In this document: positions 28,500 to 35,616 of the stretch, in pieces
Numbering within the stretch: the first letter of the stretch is position 1
Layout: every line of letters begins with the position of its first letter
Virus record (IMG/VR): IMGVR_UViG_3300008448_008798
Span: 1-46,607 of that record
Length of the DNA: 46,607 nucleotides
Direction: 5' to 3' (one strand)
Source: a virus
Made by a program: the position numbers and the translations under genes
Notes under the pieces: model-generated
What the model was told of the DNA's origin: nothing
Databases searched by the model: none
The model's input: the letters and a program-made list of their open reading frames with translations, nothing else

Positions 28500-31400
28500 A
28501 TGGCAACTTGTCCAAATATAAATTTAGATTCTTGGAAACAATTAGTAACCTCAAAAGGTGAGGATATGGCATATTATTTATGGGATAAATATGAAGGAAA
28601 TGTTCCTGAGTCTGAAAGTAATATTTCTGAATTAAATGCTAAAGTTCAAGCATTTTTAGAAGGTATCGGTGTATCTGTTAACACTGTAAATAATATCACT
28701 GATGCTTTAGGTAATCCTATAAGTGCAATAGCTAAAGCTGACATGATTAACAAAGTTATTGATGTTGTGCAAGGTAAAGCTGATATAACTACTCTTCCTG
28801 AGGAGGCTGCTCACTTCTTTGTAGAAATGCTAGGAGTAGATAGTCCTTTATATAAACAAATGTTAAACTCAATTACAGGGTTTAAGATATATAAAGATAC
28901 TGTTGACTTATATAAGAATGATAAGCTTTATAGGAATGCTAACGGCACAATTAACTTTGATAAGTTAAAGAAAGAGGCTATGGGTAAACTCATAGCTGAG
29001 CATATAATTAAGCAATCTTCAGAAGAAAAACCTGAAAAACTTAATGAGTTGAATAAATGGTGGTCTAAACTTTGGAACTTTATTAAGAATATTTTTGTTA
29101 AAGTTGATGATAATAATCCATTTAGAAAAGCGGCATCACAAATTCTTGCTGGTGAAACTACAGGTTTAGATAGTGCTAATCTAACTACTGAGACTTATTT
29201 ACAAATAGATCCCCGTATAAATAAAATAGAAGAGGATCAGTCTAAACTTGTACTAGATAACAGTATTGATCCTGTTACAAAACAAAAAAGACACATCTAT
29301 AAGTATGATGGTAAACAAGTTAAGGGATCTGTAACTTCTATTAAAGTGGATGCTTATATGAAAAGCATTTTCCCAACAGATAGAAGAGCTGAAAGACAAA
29401 AAGAAATTGACTTGTTAAAAGCAGAATATGGTGATTTAATCCATGAAACTATACAAGATATTATAGATTCTTATGTTGATCCTGCTACACACTTAGTTAG
29501 ACCGGTTCCAGCTGCATCAAAAAGTAAATATGCTAATGAAGCTTTTTATTCTAAACTTGATGCATATGTTCAAGAACTTATTTCTAATTTCCCAGCAGGG
29601 TCTACATTTATGAGAGAAGTTAAGATATATGATCCAGTTCAAGATATGGCTGGTAGTATTGACTTTTTAATTATAGAACCAGATGGAACTGTAAATATCT
29701 ATGACTGGAAAAGCCAGGAAATAGGCCAATACCAAACTGATGTAAAAACTTACAAAGAGAAAGCTTACCGTATACAATTATCTGAGTATAAGAAAATACT
29801 ACAAACTATATATGGCTTTGATAAGTTTGGTAAAATGAGAGCTATTCCTATTAAAACTGTATTTAACTATACAGGTAAAGGTCAAGAGAAAGAACTTAGT
29901 AGCTTAAAAGAAATTGAAATTGGTAGTGTTGATCCAGCATATATTCCTGGAGACAAAAACTACTTACTTCCTATTACATTAAAAGAAGAGGCTGGTGAAG
30001 ATGAACAACTTCAAAAGCTTTTAGTTAAACTTGGTGATGTAATGGAACGTCTTGAAGCTAAAAAGTTTAAAGGTGATGAGAAACTTAAAAGAGAAGAGGA
30101 GCTTAAGAACTATAGAAATGCCATCAGAGACCTACATTTAAGAGGAGATATTAGAACCTTTATAATGTTAGGTACATATGAAGCTGAAAAGTATAGAAGC
30201 TTGATTAATAGTAATACTCTTACTCCTAAAGATGCTCTAGAGTCATTAGCTATTCTTGGTGTGTTTAGTAATACAACATACAACTTTGAAAAGTATATGT
30301 TGGATTTAAAAGCACAAATGAAGAATGCTACAACTGATGCTGAAAAAGCAGCAATTCAAAAAGTTATTGATGATTATAACTCTATGAACTCTAATGTAAA
30401 TAGTATATTAGGTAAGTTAGAAATAGAAGTTAATAACATTGCTAATCAGTTTGCTACTACAGAGGCTGGTATTACTAACATATTAGCAGAAGAAAAAGAA
30501 ATAAAAGGTGCCACTGCATTATTCACTCAACTTAGTGATTTACCTACAAGAGCTGCTCAAGTATTCAGTAGAGTTTTAAGCCGTGCTCAGAATAAAAGAG
30601 ATTACTTATATAAAGAATACCATGAGAATATAGTAAAAATTAAAAAAGACTTAGAAAAATGGGCATCTGGTAAAGGTTTATCTGGTATAGATATGTTTAA
30701 AGGTATACTAAACATAGATGAGAAAGGTAATTGGACTGGTGATTTCTTAAGTAAATATAAAAAAGAGTTTTATTCTTTAAGAGATAAAGCAATCAAAGAA
30801 CATGATCTTAAATGGATTGCTGATAACATGGAGTTTGATGATGCAAAATATGAGGCTGATGCAAAGAAAAGATGGGAATTTTATCAGTCAATTGTATATG
30901 ATGCTGATCCACAAATAAATGCAAACAAACAAGCTCAAGCATTTAATGCATGGGTTGAGAATCATAACATTAATGCTAAGTTAAAAGATGGTGGTATAAA
31001 TACTACAGCCATCTTTAATAAAAACAATCAGTATTTAAAACCTGATGCTAAATGGGAGAGTGATAAATGGAAGGATTTAAATAAAGCAGAGAATGCTCCA
31101 TTGCTAGCTGCTTACAATCAGTTCCAAACTTTGATTAGAGACTCTGAAAAAGCAGGTATTTTAGATGATTATTCACCAAGATTTATTCCTAACATGCATG
31201 CTACTAAGCTTGATCAGTTAGTTTTTGGTGGTGATTTATTTTCTAAAAAAGGTATTCTTGAATCATTAGAAGTTGCTGATGGTAGAAATTATGCTCCTCA
31301 AGTTGACCCATTAACGGGTAAAGTTATGCATAGAATACCTACACATTTTATTAGAGATATAGGTATGGAGAAAGAAGATGGTACGGTTGATTATTCAAAT

Positions 31401-33095
31401 AAAAGCAGAGACTTATTTAAAGTTTTTGATATTTGGGCAGCTCAATTAGCATCTTATGAAGCAATGAGTGATATAGAAGATATTTCACATGTTCTTGTAC
31501 ATGTAGAAAGAAATAAAGGACATCTTGTTACTGATACATTTGGTAATGTAATCAGTGAGGCTGGTGCAATTAAAACTGCTGTTGGTAATGAGAACAATGC
31601 TAAAATGCTAGAAAACTTTGTAAATTTCTATTTATATAATGAGTTGAATGGTAAAATGAGTGATACTAAGATTAAAATAGGAAATAAAGAATATTCTGGT
31701 AGTAAAGCTTTACAATGGTTTATGAGATTTTTCTCATTAAAAACTTTAGCATTAAATCCAATATCTGGAACAGCTCAGTTTGTAGGTGGTTCGGGTAATG
31801 CATTCTTCCAAGCTTCTAAAGGTATATTATTTAATACAAAGGACTGGGCAGAATCTGTTTATCTTATATCTAAAGCAGATAAAAAAACACTTGCTTTATT
31901 ACATTTTACAGGAGTATTATTAGAGGATACTAAACAGGCAACAGCAAATAAAACTTCTGTATCTAAAATTGTTAATTTTAATACTATAGATAAACTTTAC
32001 TTTATTCAAAGAGGAGCAGATAGGGCTGTACAGTATCCTGTTGCAGTTGCCCTTATGAAAAATAGTATGGTGGATGAAAATGGTGCCATAGTAGATATTG
32101 TTAAGTATGTAAAAGCTAAATATAACTACAATACAGAGTTTTATAGTCTTCCTGAAGCTAAAAGAAAAGAGTTAAAAGATAAGATTGAGGCTGAGGTTAC
32201 AAAGCTTAAAAAAGAAAAGTCAATATTTGCTACAGCTAAAATTGAGAATGATAAACTTGTTATTCCAGGTGTAGATGTGTTTAGTAAAGATTGGTCTGAC
32301 TTTAGATCTAAAATTAAAAAGGTTCATAAAAACATCCTTGGTAATAGTACCAGAGATGATATAAACCAAATTAGAACTTCACAGCTTGGTATGGCAATGA
32401 TGCAATTCCGTTCTTGGATGCCACAAATGGTTAAGGAAAGAACTGGTAAGTTGCGTTATGATAAAGAGACTGACACTTACACATTTGGTAAGGCTAGACT
32501 ATTCTTTGGTGAAATATTCTCTAAAAGAGGAGTGTATTTAGCTAAATCAATTATCAATTTATCAGGTAATAGTATGATTGAATCTGCTAAACAAAAATAT
32601 CTTATTGAAAGAGCAGCAGCTTTAGAACAAGGTGAAGAGTTTAATATTACAGAAGGTGAGTTTATTGATATGTATATTGGTAATATCCGTTCTATGATTA
32701 AAGAATTATTAGTTATTCTTGGATTTGCTAGCTTATTATTATACATTAAACCGTCAGGAGATGATGATGATGAATATAAAGGATTAAGAAAATATGCATC
32801 AAGAGCTGTTGGTAGATTTAATGATGAGTTTAGCTTCTACTATCTTCCTACATCATTTACTGATCTTGTAAATAAACCATTACCTGTAATTGGTCTTGCA
32901 AATGATTTTATATACTTTTCAAATAATGTATTTAAAGAAGGTTATGGTTTTGTAACAAATGATGAGGATTTACAAGAAAGAGCACATCCATTAAAATATG
33001 CATCTAAGTTAATGCCAATATTAAAAGAAGGAGTGAATATAAGAGCTGTGTTTGATGATGACTTCAGAAAAGATTGGGGTGTAAAAATAGACTAA
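28500..33095 (+). CDS. Large virion protein with embedded RecB-like PD-(D/E)XK nuclease domain (1531 aa)
   Basis: Residues about 300-450 form a RecB/Cas4-like nuclease: a GDLIHETIQ helix (311-319), D388 in GSIDFLI, D402-W-K404 in IYDWKS and a following R-I-Q-L-S-E-Y helix, matching the order H...D...D-x-K...Q-x-x-x-Y. Before it, E101-E-A-A-H105...E109 and then KLWNFIK (about 190) repeat the plan of the damaged HExxH module in the polymerase protein. The middle is long, charged and helical. A transmembrane segment lies at about 1399-1418, followed by an acidic G-D-D-D-D-E stretch. The start ATG follows the polymerase stop by one base, so the two are probably co-translated and may act together. 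The nuclease might trim DNA in the head or attack host DNA on entry; the sequence does not decide this. Confidence 0.72.
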   Translation: MATCPNINLDSWKQLVTSKGEDMAYYLWDKYEGNVPESESNISELNAKVQAFLEGIGVSVNTVNNITDALGNPISAIAKADMINKVIDVVQGKADITTLPEEAAHFFVEMLGVDSPLYKQMLNSITGFKIYKDTVDLYKNDKLYRNANGTINFDKLKKEAMGKLIAEHIIKQSSEEKPEKLNELNKWWSKLWNFIKNIFVKVDDNNPFRKAASQILAGETTGLDSANLTTETYLQIDPRINKIEEDQSKLVLDNSIDPVTKQKRHIYKYDGKQVKGSVTSIKVDAYMKSIFPTDRRAERQKEIDLLKAEYGDLIHETIQDIIDSYVDPATHLVRPVPAASKSKYANEAFYSKLDAYVQELISNFPAGSTFMREVKIYDPVQDMAGSIDFLIIEPDGTVNIYDWKSQEIGQYQTDVKTYKEKAYRIQLSEYKKILQTIYGFDKFGKMRAIPIKTVFNYTGKGQEKELSSLKEIEIGSVDPAYIPGDKNYLLPITLKEEAGEDEQLQKLLVKLGDVMERLEAKKFKGDEKLKREEELKNYRNAIRDLHLRGDIRTFIMLGTYEAEKYRSLINSNTLTPKDALESLAILGVFSNTTYNFEKYMLDLKAQMKNATTDAEKAAIQKVIDDYNSMNSNVNSILGKLEIEVNNIANQFATTEAGITNILAEEKEIKGATALFTQLSDLPTRAAQVFSRVLSRAQNKRDYLYKEYHENIVKIKKDLEKWASGKGLSGIDMFKGILNIDEKGNWTGDFLSKYKKEFYSLRDKAIKEHDLKWIADNMEFDDAKYEADAKKRWEFYQSIVYDADPQINANKQAQAFNAWVENHNINAKLKDGGINTTAIFNKNNQYLKPDAKWESDKWKDLNKAENAPLLAAYNQFQTLIRDSEKAGILDDYSPRFIPNMHATKLDQLVFGGDLFSKKGILESLEVADGRNYAPQVDPLTGKVMHRIPTHFIRDIGMEKEDGTVDYSNKSRDLFKVFDIWAAQLASYEAMSDIEDISHVLVHVERNKGHLVTDTFGNVISEAGAIKTAVGNENNAKMLENFVNFYLYNELNGKMSDTKIKIGNKEYSGSKALQWFMRFFSLKTLALNPISGTAQFVGGSGNAFFQASKGILFNTKDWAESVYLISKADKKTLALLHFTGVLLEDTKQATANKTSVSKIVNFNTIDKLYFIQRGADRAVQYPVAVALMKNSMVDENGAIVDIVKYVKAKYNYNTEFYSLPEAKRKELKDKIEAEVTKLKKEKSIFATAKIENDKLVIPGVDVFSKDWSDFRSKIKKVHKNILGNSTRDDINQIRTSQLGMAMMQFRSWMPQMVKERTGKLRYDKETDTYTFGKARLFFGEIFSKRGVYLAKSIINLSGNSMIESAKQKYLIERAAALEQGEEFNITEGEFIDMYIGNIRSMIKELLVILGFASLLLYIKPSGDDDDEYKGLRKYASRAVGRFNDEFSFYYLPTSFTDLVNKPLPVIGLANDFIYFSNNVFKEGYGFVTNDEDLQERAHPLKYASKLMPILKEGVNIRAVFDDDFRKDWGVKID

Positions 33096-33100
33096 AAAGT

Positions 33101-33129
33101 AGAGGGAGCCATAAACTCCCTCTTTTTTA
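33101..33129. terminator. Bidirectional terminator between the two convergent arms
   Basis: AGAGGGAG (33101-33108), a 7-base loop and CTCCCTCT (33116-33123) form a perfect 8-bp stem. On the plus strand it is followed by TTTTTT; on the minus strand the stem is followed by ACTTTTT. It lies 5 bases past the stop of the 1531-aa gene and just past the end of the minus-strand 55-aa ORF, so it can end both arms. Confidence 0.85.
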
Positions 33130-33297
33130 TTATCTTATTCTTTTGTACACTGCAAGTTGTATATCTCCAATAAGAAATCCAAAGTGGAAATTGTGGAGTG
33201 TTAATTCTTCTGGTTCATAATAACTTTGAAAATATCTGAAGCCTAATAAAGAACTTGCTTTATTGAAAAAGGTCATTGCTAATTCTACGTCTACCAT
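33130..33297 (-). CDS. Small hypothetical protein (55 aa)
   Basis: The ORF runs from ATG at 33297-33295 to TAA at 33132-33130 and codes 55 residues starting MVDVELAMTFF and ending YKRIR. It fills the space between the dCTP deaminase-type gene (ends 33316) and the convergent terminator with no spare room, which supports a real gene. It is rich in Phe, Leu and Tyr but has no clear transmembrane helix. I do not recognise it. It would be the last gene of the minus-strand arm and has an AT-rich leader without a Shine-Dalgarno site. Confidence 0.55.
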   Translation of the reverse strand: MVDVELAMTFFNKASSLLGFRYFQSYYEPEELTLHNFHFGFLIGDIQLAVYKRIR

Positions 33298-33315
33298 GTT
33301 TTTTGTTTTTATAAG

Positions 33316-33867
33316 TTAAAGTTTTCCTTCATTATCAAAGTTCTTGTACATTAAACTTTCTTGTACTCCACTTTGATTATGGTATTTACTACCTGCTTTT
33401 TGATCATATGTCTCTATAATGTTTCCTTGTACAAAGGCAAACTCTACTTGGCATATTTTCATATTAGGGTAGATTCTTATTGGCTGTGTTGCCACTAGCT
33501 CTAGTACTAAGCTTCCTTCAAAGCCTGGGTCAATAAAGCCTGCTGTAACATGTACAAACAAACCAAGTCTTCCCAAAGAGCTTTTACCTTCCACTTTAGC
33601 ACGGATGTTTTTACCAACACCTATTCTTTCATTTACAGCATATAAATATACTTTTCCTGGTTCTAGTACGTAACCTTCTTCAGGGATTGTTAATGATTCA
33701 ACAGGGTTAGGTTGTCTTACATCTAATACATCAGATTGATATATTTTAAAGTCTGGGTGTAGTGTTAAATCCACACTGCATGGATTCAAATATTCCTTAT
33801 TAAAAGGTTCTATAATAATTCTTTTCTGTTTTAATTCTTCAAGAATGTAGCTGTCTGATAATATCAT
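33316..33867 (-). CDS. dcd: dCTP deaminase / dUTPase family enzyme (183 aa)
   Basis: The sequence follows the dCTP deaminase family closely: N-P-C-S-V-D-L-T-L (28-36), E-G-K-S-S-L-G-R-L-G-L (93-103), V-H-V-T-A-G-F-I-D-P-G-F (106-117) and the catalytic Glu in V-L-E-L (E123). Family members convert dCTP to dUTP, or directly to dUMP in the bifunctional type. The TAGFIDPGF form, with Gly where E. coli Dcd has TAH, is like the bifunctional deaminase-dUTPases of mycobacteria and archaea, so direct dUMP formation is possible but not shown. Length is normal for the family. The product would feed thymidylate synthesis for the AT-rich phage DNA. A minus-strand terminator separates it from the upstream HTH gene, so it depends on readthrough or a promoter I cannot identify. 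Confidence 0.88.
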   Translation of the reverse strand: MILSDSYILEELKQKRIIIEPFNKEYLNPCSVDLTLHPDFKIYQSDVLDVRQPNPVESLTIPEEGYVLEPGKVYLYAVNERIGVGKNIRAKVEGKSSLGRLGLFVHVTAGFIDPGFEGSLVLELVATQPIRIYPNMKICQVEFAFVQGNIIETYDQKAGSKYHNQSGVQESLMYKNFDNEGKL

Positions 33868-33876
33868 AAATTAAAT

Positions 33877-33909
33877 TTAAAAAAAAAGGCTGAGCATTAC
33901 ACCCAGCCC
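33877..33909 (-). terminator. Minus-strand terminator after the HTH gene
   Basis: On the minus strand GGCTGGG (33908-33902) pairs with CTCAGCC (33894-33888), seven pairs including one G-T, around the loop TGTAATG. It is followed by a run of at least seven T. It lies between the stop at 33928 and the start of the next gene at 33867. On the plus strand the wobble becomes an A-C mismatch and there is no T-run, so it acts in one direction. Confidence 0.75.
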
Positions 33910-33927
33910 TTTAATCACTATGAACAA

Positions 33928-34305
33928 TTAACCGAATATTCTTTTGTACCAAGGTTTGTTGTTACATGCTCGGTAGTTCTCAATTGTTTTGTTCAAGTAG
34001 GCAATATCATTGTTTGCCATCTTCAACATAAATTCTGCAGACTTTAACTTTTCAGTTAACTCTTTTACTTCTTGTCTGCATTGTTCTAATTCACCTTTAA
34101 CTGGACCTGGCTTTTGAGTTTTATACTCAATACCATGTTTTTTAAGGTTGTTCCATACAGTACCCTTAGATACTTTTAAAATCTTTGCAAGGTCATATAA
34201 ACCTGCATCAGGATTTTCTAATAAGGTTTTTTCTAAAAGTTCTTTAGAAAGGTTTGTCCTTTTACCTTCTTCTTTCATTTGTGGTTTTTTTTCTGCTTTT
34301 GCCAT
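33928..34305 (-). CDS. Small HTH regulator with coiled coil (125 aa)
   Basis: Residues about 25-62 (LEKTLLENPDAGLYDLAKIL, then KVSKGTVWNNLKKHG) read as a helix-turn-helix of the kind that senses a start such as A-K-I-L-K-V-S-K-G-T-V. Residues about 70-112 are heptad-like (ELEQCRQEVKELTEKLKSAE), which fits a coiled coil for dimerisation. The N-terminus is very basic. It is likely a DNA-binding transcription regulator of the phage. The gene stands alone between its own promoter (34323-34354) and its own terminator (33877-33909), inside the replication arm, which suggests separate and possibly strong expression. Its target sites are unknown. Family assignment is weak, but the fold reading is fairly clear. 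Confidence 0.65.
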   Translation of the reverse strand: MAKAEKKPQMKEEGKRTNLSKELLEKTLLENPDAGLYDLAKILKVSKGTVWNNLKKHGIEYKTQKPGPVKGELEQCRQEVKELTEKLKSAEFMLKMANNDIAYLNKTIENYRACNNKPWYKRIFG

Positions 34306-34322
34306 AATGTATATTTATTGTT

Positions 34323-34354
34323 CAAAGATAAGAAATGATATATTAAATACCAAA
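34323..34354 (-). promoter_or_regulatory. Bacteroides-type promoter of the HTH gene
   Basis: On the minus strand TTTG (34354-34351), exactly 20 bases, then TATCTTTG (34330-34323). This is a full match to the Bacteroidota housekeeping promoter TTTG-N19-21-TAnnTTTG. The start point would be near 34316, only about ten bases before the ATG at 34305. The -33 box overlaps the 3' end of the dNMP kinase gene. Confidence 0.65.
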
Positions 34355-34930
34355 TTTTTGTTTAAATATTTTTACACTGTTTATTAAATTTTCTAATGTT
34401 CCGTCATTCTGAATCTCATAGTCAAATTTCCACTGATTTAAACCAGTCTCACTAGGGTGGTCATTTACGGGTCCAATGCCTGGTCTTGTTACTCTAATTA
34501 TAATTCCATCAGCATCTTTAATAGCTTGAGCTTCATTAGGAAATCTGGTGTCTGTAATGATCCAGTTGTCACAATCCCATCCGTTAGGAGCACGGTCAGC
34601 CGGTACACATTTATAATCAGCCATAAGAGCATTAACCCATGTGTTAGTATGTAAACCATCACGTAAACCTTCTGTGCCTAGTTTTTGTAGAAAATCTCTT
34701 ACAGACATAGGATTATTTATACGGTCATTCCATTGTTTACCAAGATTGGTCTTTTTAAACTCTTGATCTTCAAACTTTTCTACAGGAATTCCTGTTAGTA
34801 GTTCTGCAACCTGCTTGAGTTTACCTGCCCATTTCTTAATTTCCCAATGTGAATCTTTGTCAATTTGTTGTAAGATAGTGCCGACAGTATCTTTTCCACT
34901 GCCGGCATATCCGTTGATTCCAATTATCAT
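34343..34930 (-). CDS. Deoxynucleoside monophosphate kinase (195 aa)
   Basis: The N-terminus has a P-loop G7-Y-A-G-S-G-K13-D-T of the type G-x-x-x-x-G-K-D-T found in phage dNMP kinases and AAA-type small kinases. The region WIITDTRFPNEAQAI is typical of the phage T4 gp1/T5-type dNMP kinases, where the R-F-P-N-E segment binds the nucleotide. The enzyme would phosphorylate dNMPs with ATP in the cytoplasm to supply dNTP precursors for phage DNA synthesis. Length fits the family. The start ATG overlaps the upstream stop by four bases (ATGA), so translation is coupled to the zinc-finger-like gene. Substrate range cannot be read from sequence. Confidence 0.82.
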   Translation of the reverse strand: MIIGINGYAGSGKDTVGTILQQIDKDSHWEIKKWAGKLKQVAELLTGIPVEKFEDQEFKKTNLGKQWNDRINNPMSVRDFLQKLGTEGLRDGLHTNTWVNALMADYKCVPADRAPNGWDCDNWIITDTRFPNEAQAIKDADGIIIRVTRPGIGPVNDHPSETGLNQWKFDYEIQNDGTLENLINSVKIFKQKFGI

Positions 34931-35262
34931 ATATGTTTACAATTTTTAGGTGGAGGTATATGACCATCCTCAAAAGGAATAGAGTCATTCTTCCAGTTAG
35001 TAATATCAAAGTCTTTGAAGAATTTTCTTCTAAGAACAAATTCATCCTTTTCTAAAAAGCCTTTGGTTTTATAAGCTTCTGTAGATGTTAAATGATAGCT
35101 TATACAGTGTTCACAAAAGTAAGCTCTTTTCTGTGAAGACTTACCTGTATAGTTGTTTCCTGTTGTGCTATTCATACCTTTTATATAATCCATGGCTATT
35201 TTAGCCTCTCCTCTGGTTTTGAACATTGTTTTACCAGTGGCATTACATTTGTTCCTCTTCAT
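34927..35262 (-). CDS. Small protein with Cys-His metal-binding pattern (111 aa)
   Basis: The protein is basic in its first half and has K-C-N-A-T-G-K (5-10), then C-E-H-C (about 50-53) followed by Y-H-L-T-S. This Cys...C-x-x-C...His arrangement fits a zinc ribbon or small zinc finger. The C-terminus ends in a Pro-rich segment and a further Cys-Lys-His. I recognise no named family. It overlaps the upstream gene by 20 bases and the downstream kinase by four, so it belongs to the same co-translated group. A DNA- or RNA-binding role is plausible but unproven. Confidence 0.55.
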   Translation of the reverse strand: MKRNKCNATGKTMFKTRGEAKIAMDYIKGMNSTTGNNYTGKSSQKRAYFCEHCISYHLTSTEAYKTKGFLEKDEFVLRRKFFKDFDITNWKNDSIPFEDGHIPPPKNCKHI

Positions 35263-35614
35263 CTTTAGGTGGATAATGTATGTTTAAATAATCATTTATT
35301 ATATCTGCAATAGGTTCAAGATGTTCTTCAGGTATTCTAAGAGCTTGGTCTATAAAATAAACTCTTGAGATCATATCATCTGACTTGTCATCTAGGTCTT
35401 CCATCACAGCTTTTTTGACTTCAGGGTCAGGATGAAGATTGATTATATCTTCTATCCCGGCCTTTAGTCTATTTACCACAGAATTAAGTCTGTGTTTATC
35501 ATTTCCTTTAAATTTTATATATGCATTAGCAATTTCCATTCTAATCTGCATATTCTTTATATTAACCAACATAAATTTTATGAGGTTTCCAATGTCATCT
35601 TTCTTGTTGTTCAT
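35243..35614 (-). CDS. Hypothetical helical protein (123 aa)
   Basis: The product is hydrophilic and probably all-helical, with a basic middle (KFKGNDKHRLNSVVNRLKAG) and an acidic end (PPKDEEEQM). No catalytic motif, signal peptide or membrane segment is visible, and I do not recognise the family. It starts two bases after the DNA polymerase stop and overlaps the next gene by 20 bases, so it is in the replication operon. It might be a polymerase accessory protein by position, which is inference only. Confidence 0.5.
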   Translation of the reverse strand: MNNKKDDIGNLIKFMLVNIKNMQIRMEIANAYIKFKGNDKHRLNSVVNRLKAGIEDIINLHPDPEVKKAVMEDLDDKSDDMISRVYFIDQALRIPEEHLEPIADIINDYLNIHYPPKDEEEQM

Positions 35615-35616
35615 AG

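Noticed and set aside
31822-31837. GTATATTATT match to the phage promoter motif inside coding sequence
   Set aside because: It lies in the middle of the 1531-aa gene and lacks the final TAG; it shows that partial matches arise by chance in AT-rich DNA.
33221-33230. TAACTTTG on the plus strand
   Set aside because: It fits a -7 box, but lies in the minus-strand 55-aa ORF with no plus-strand gene downstream and no -33 box; chance match.
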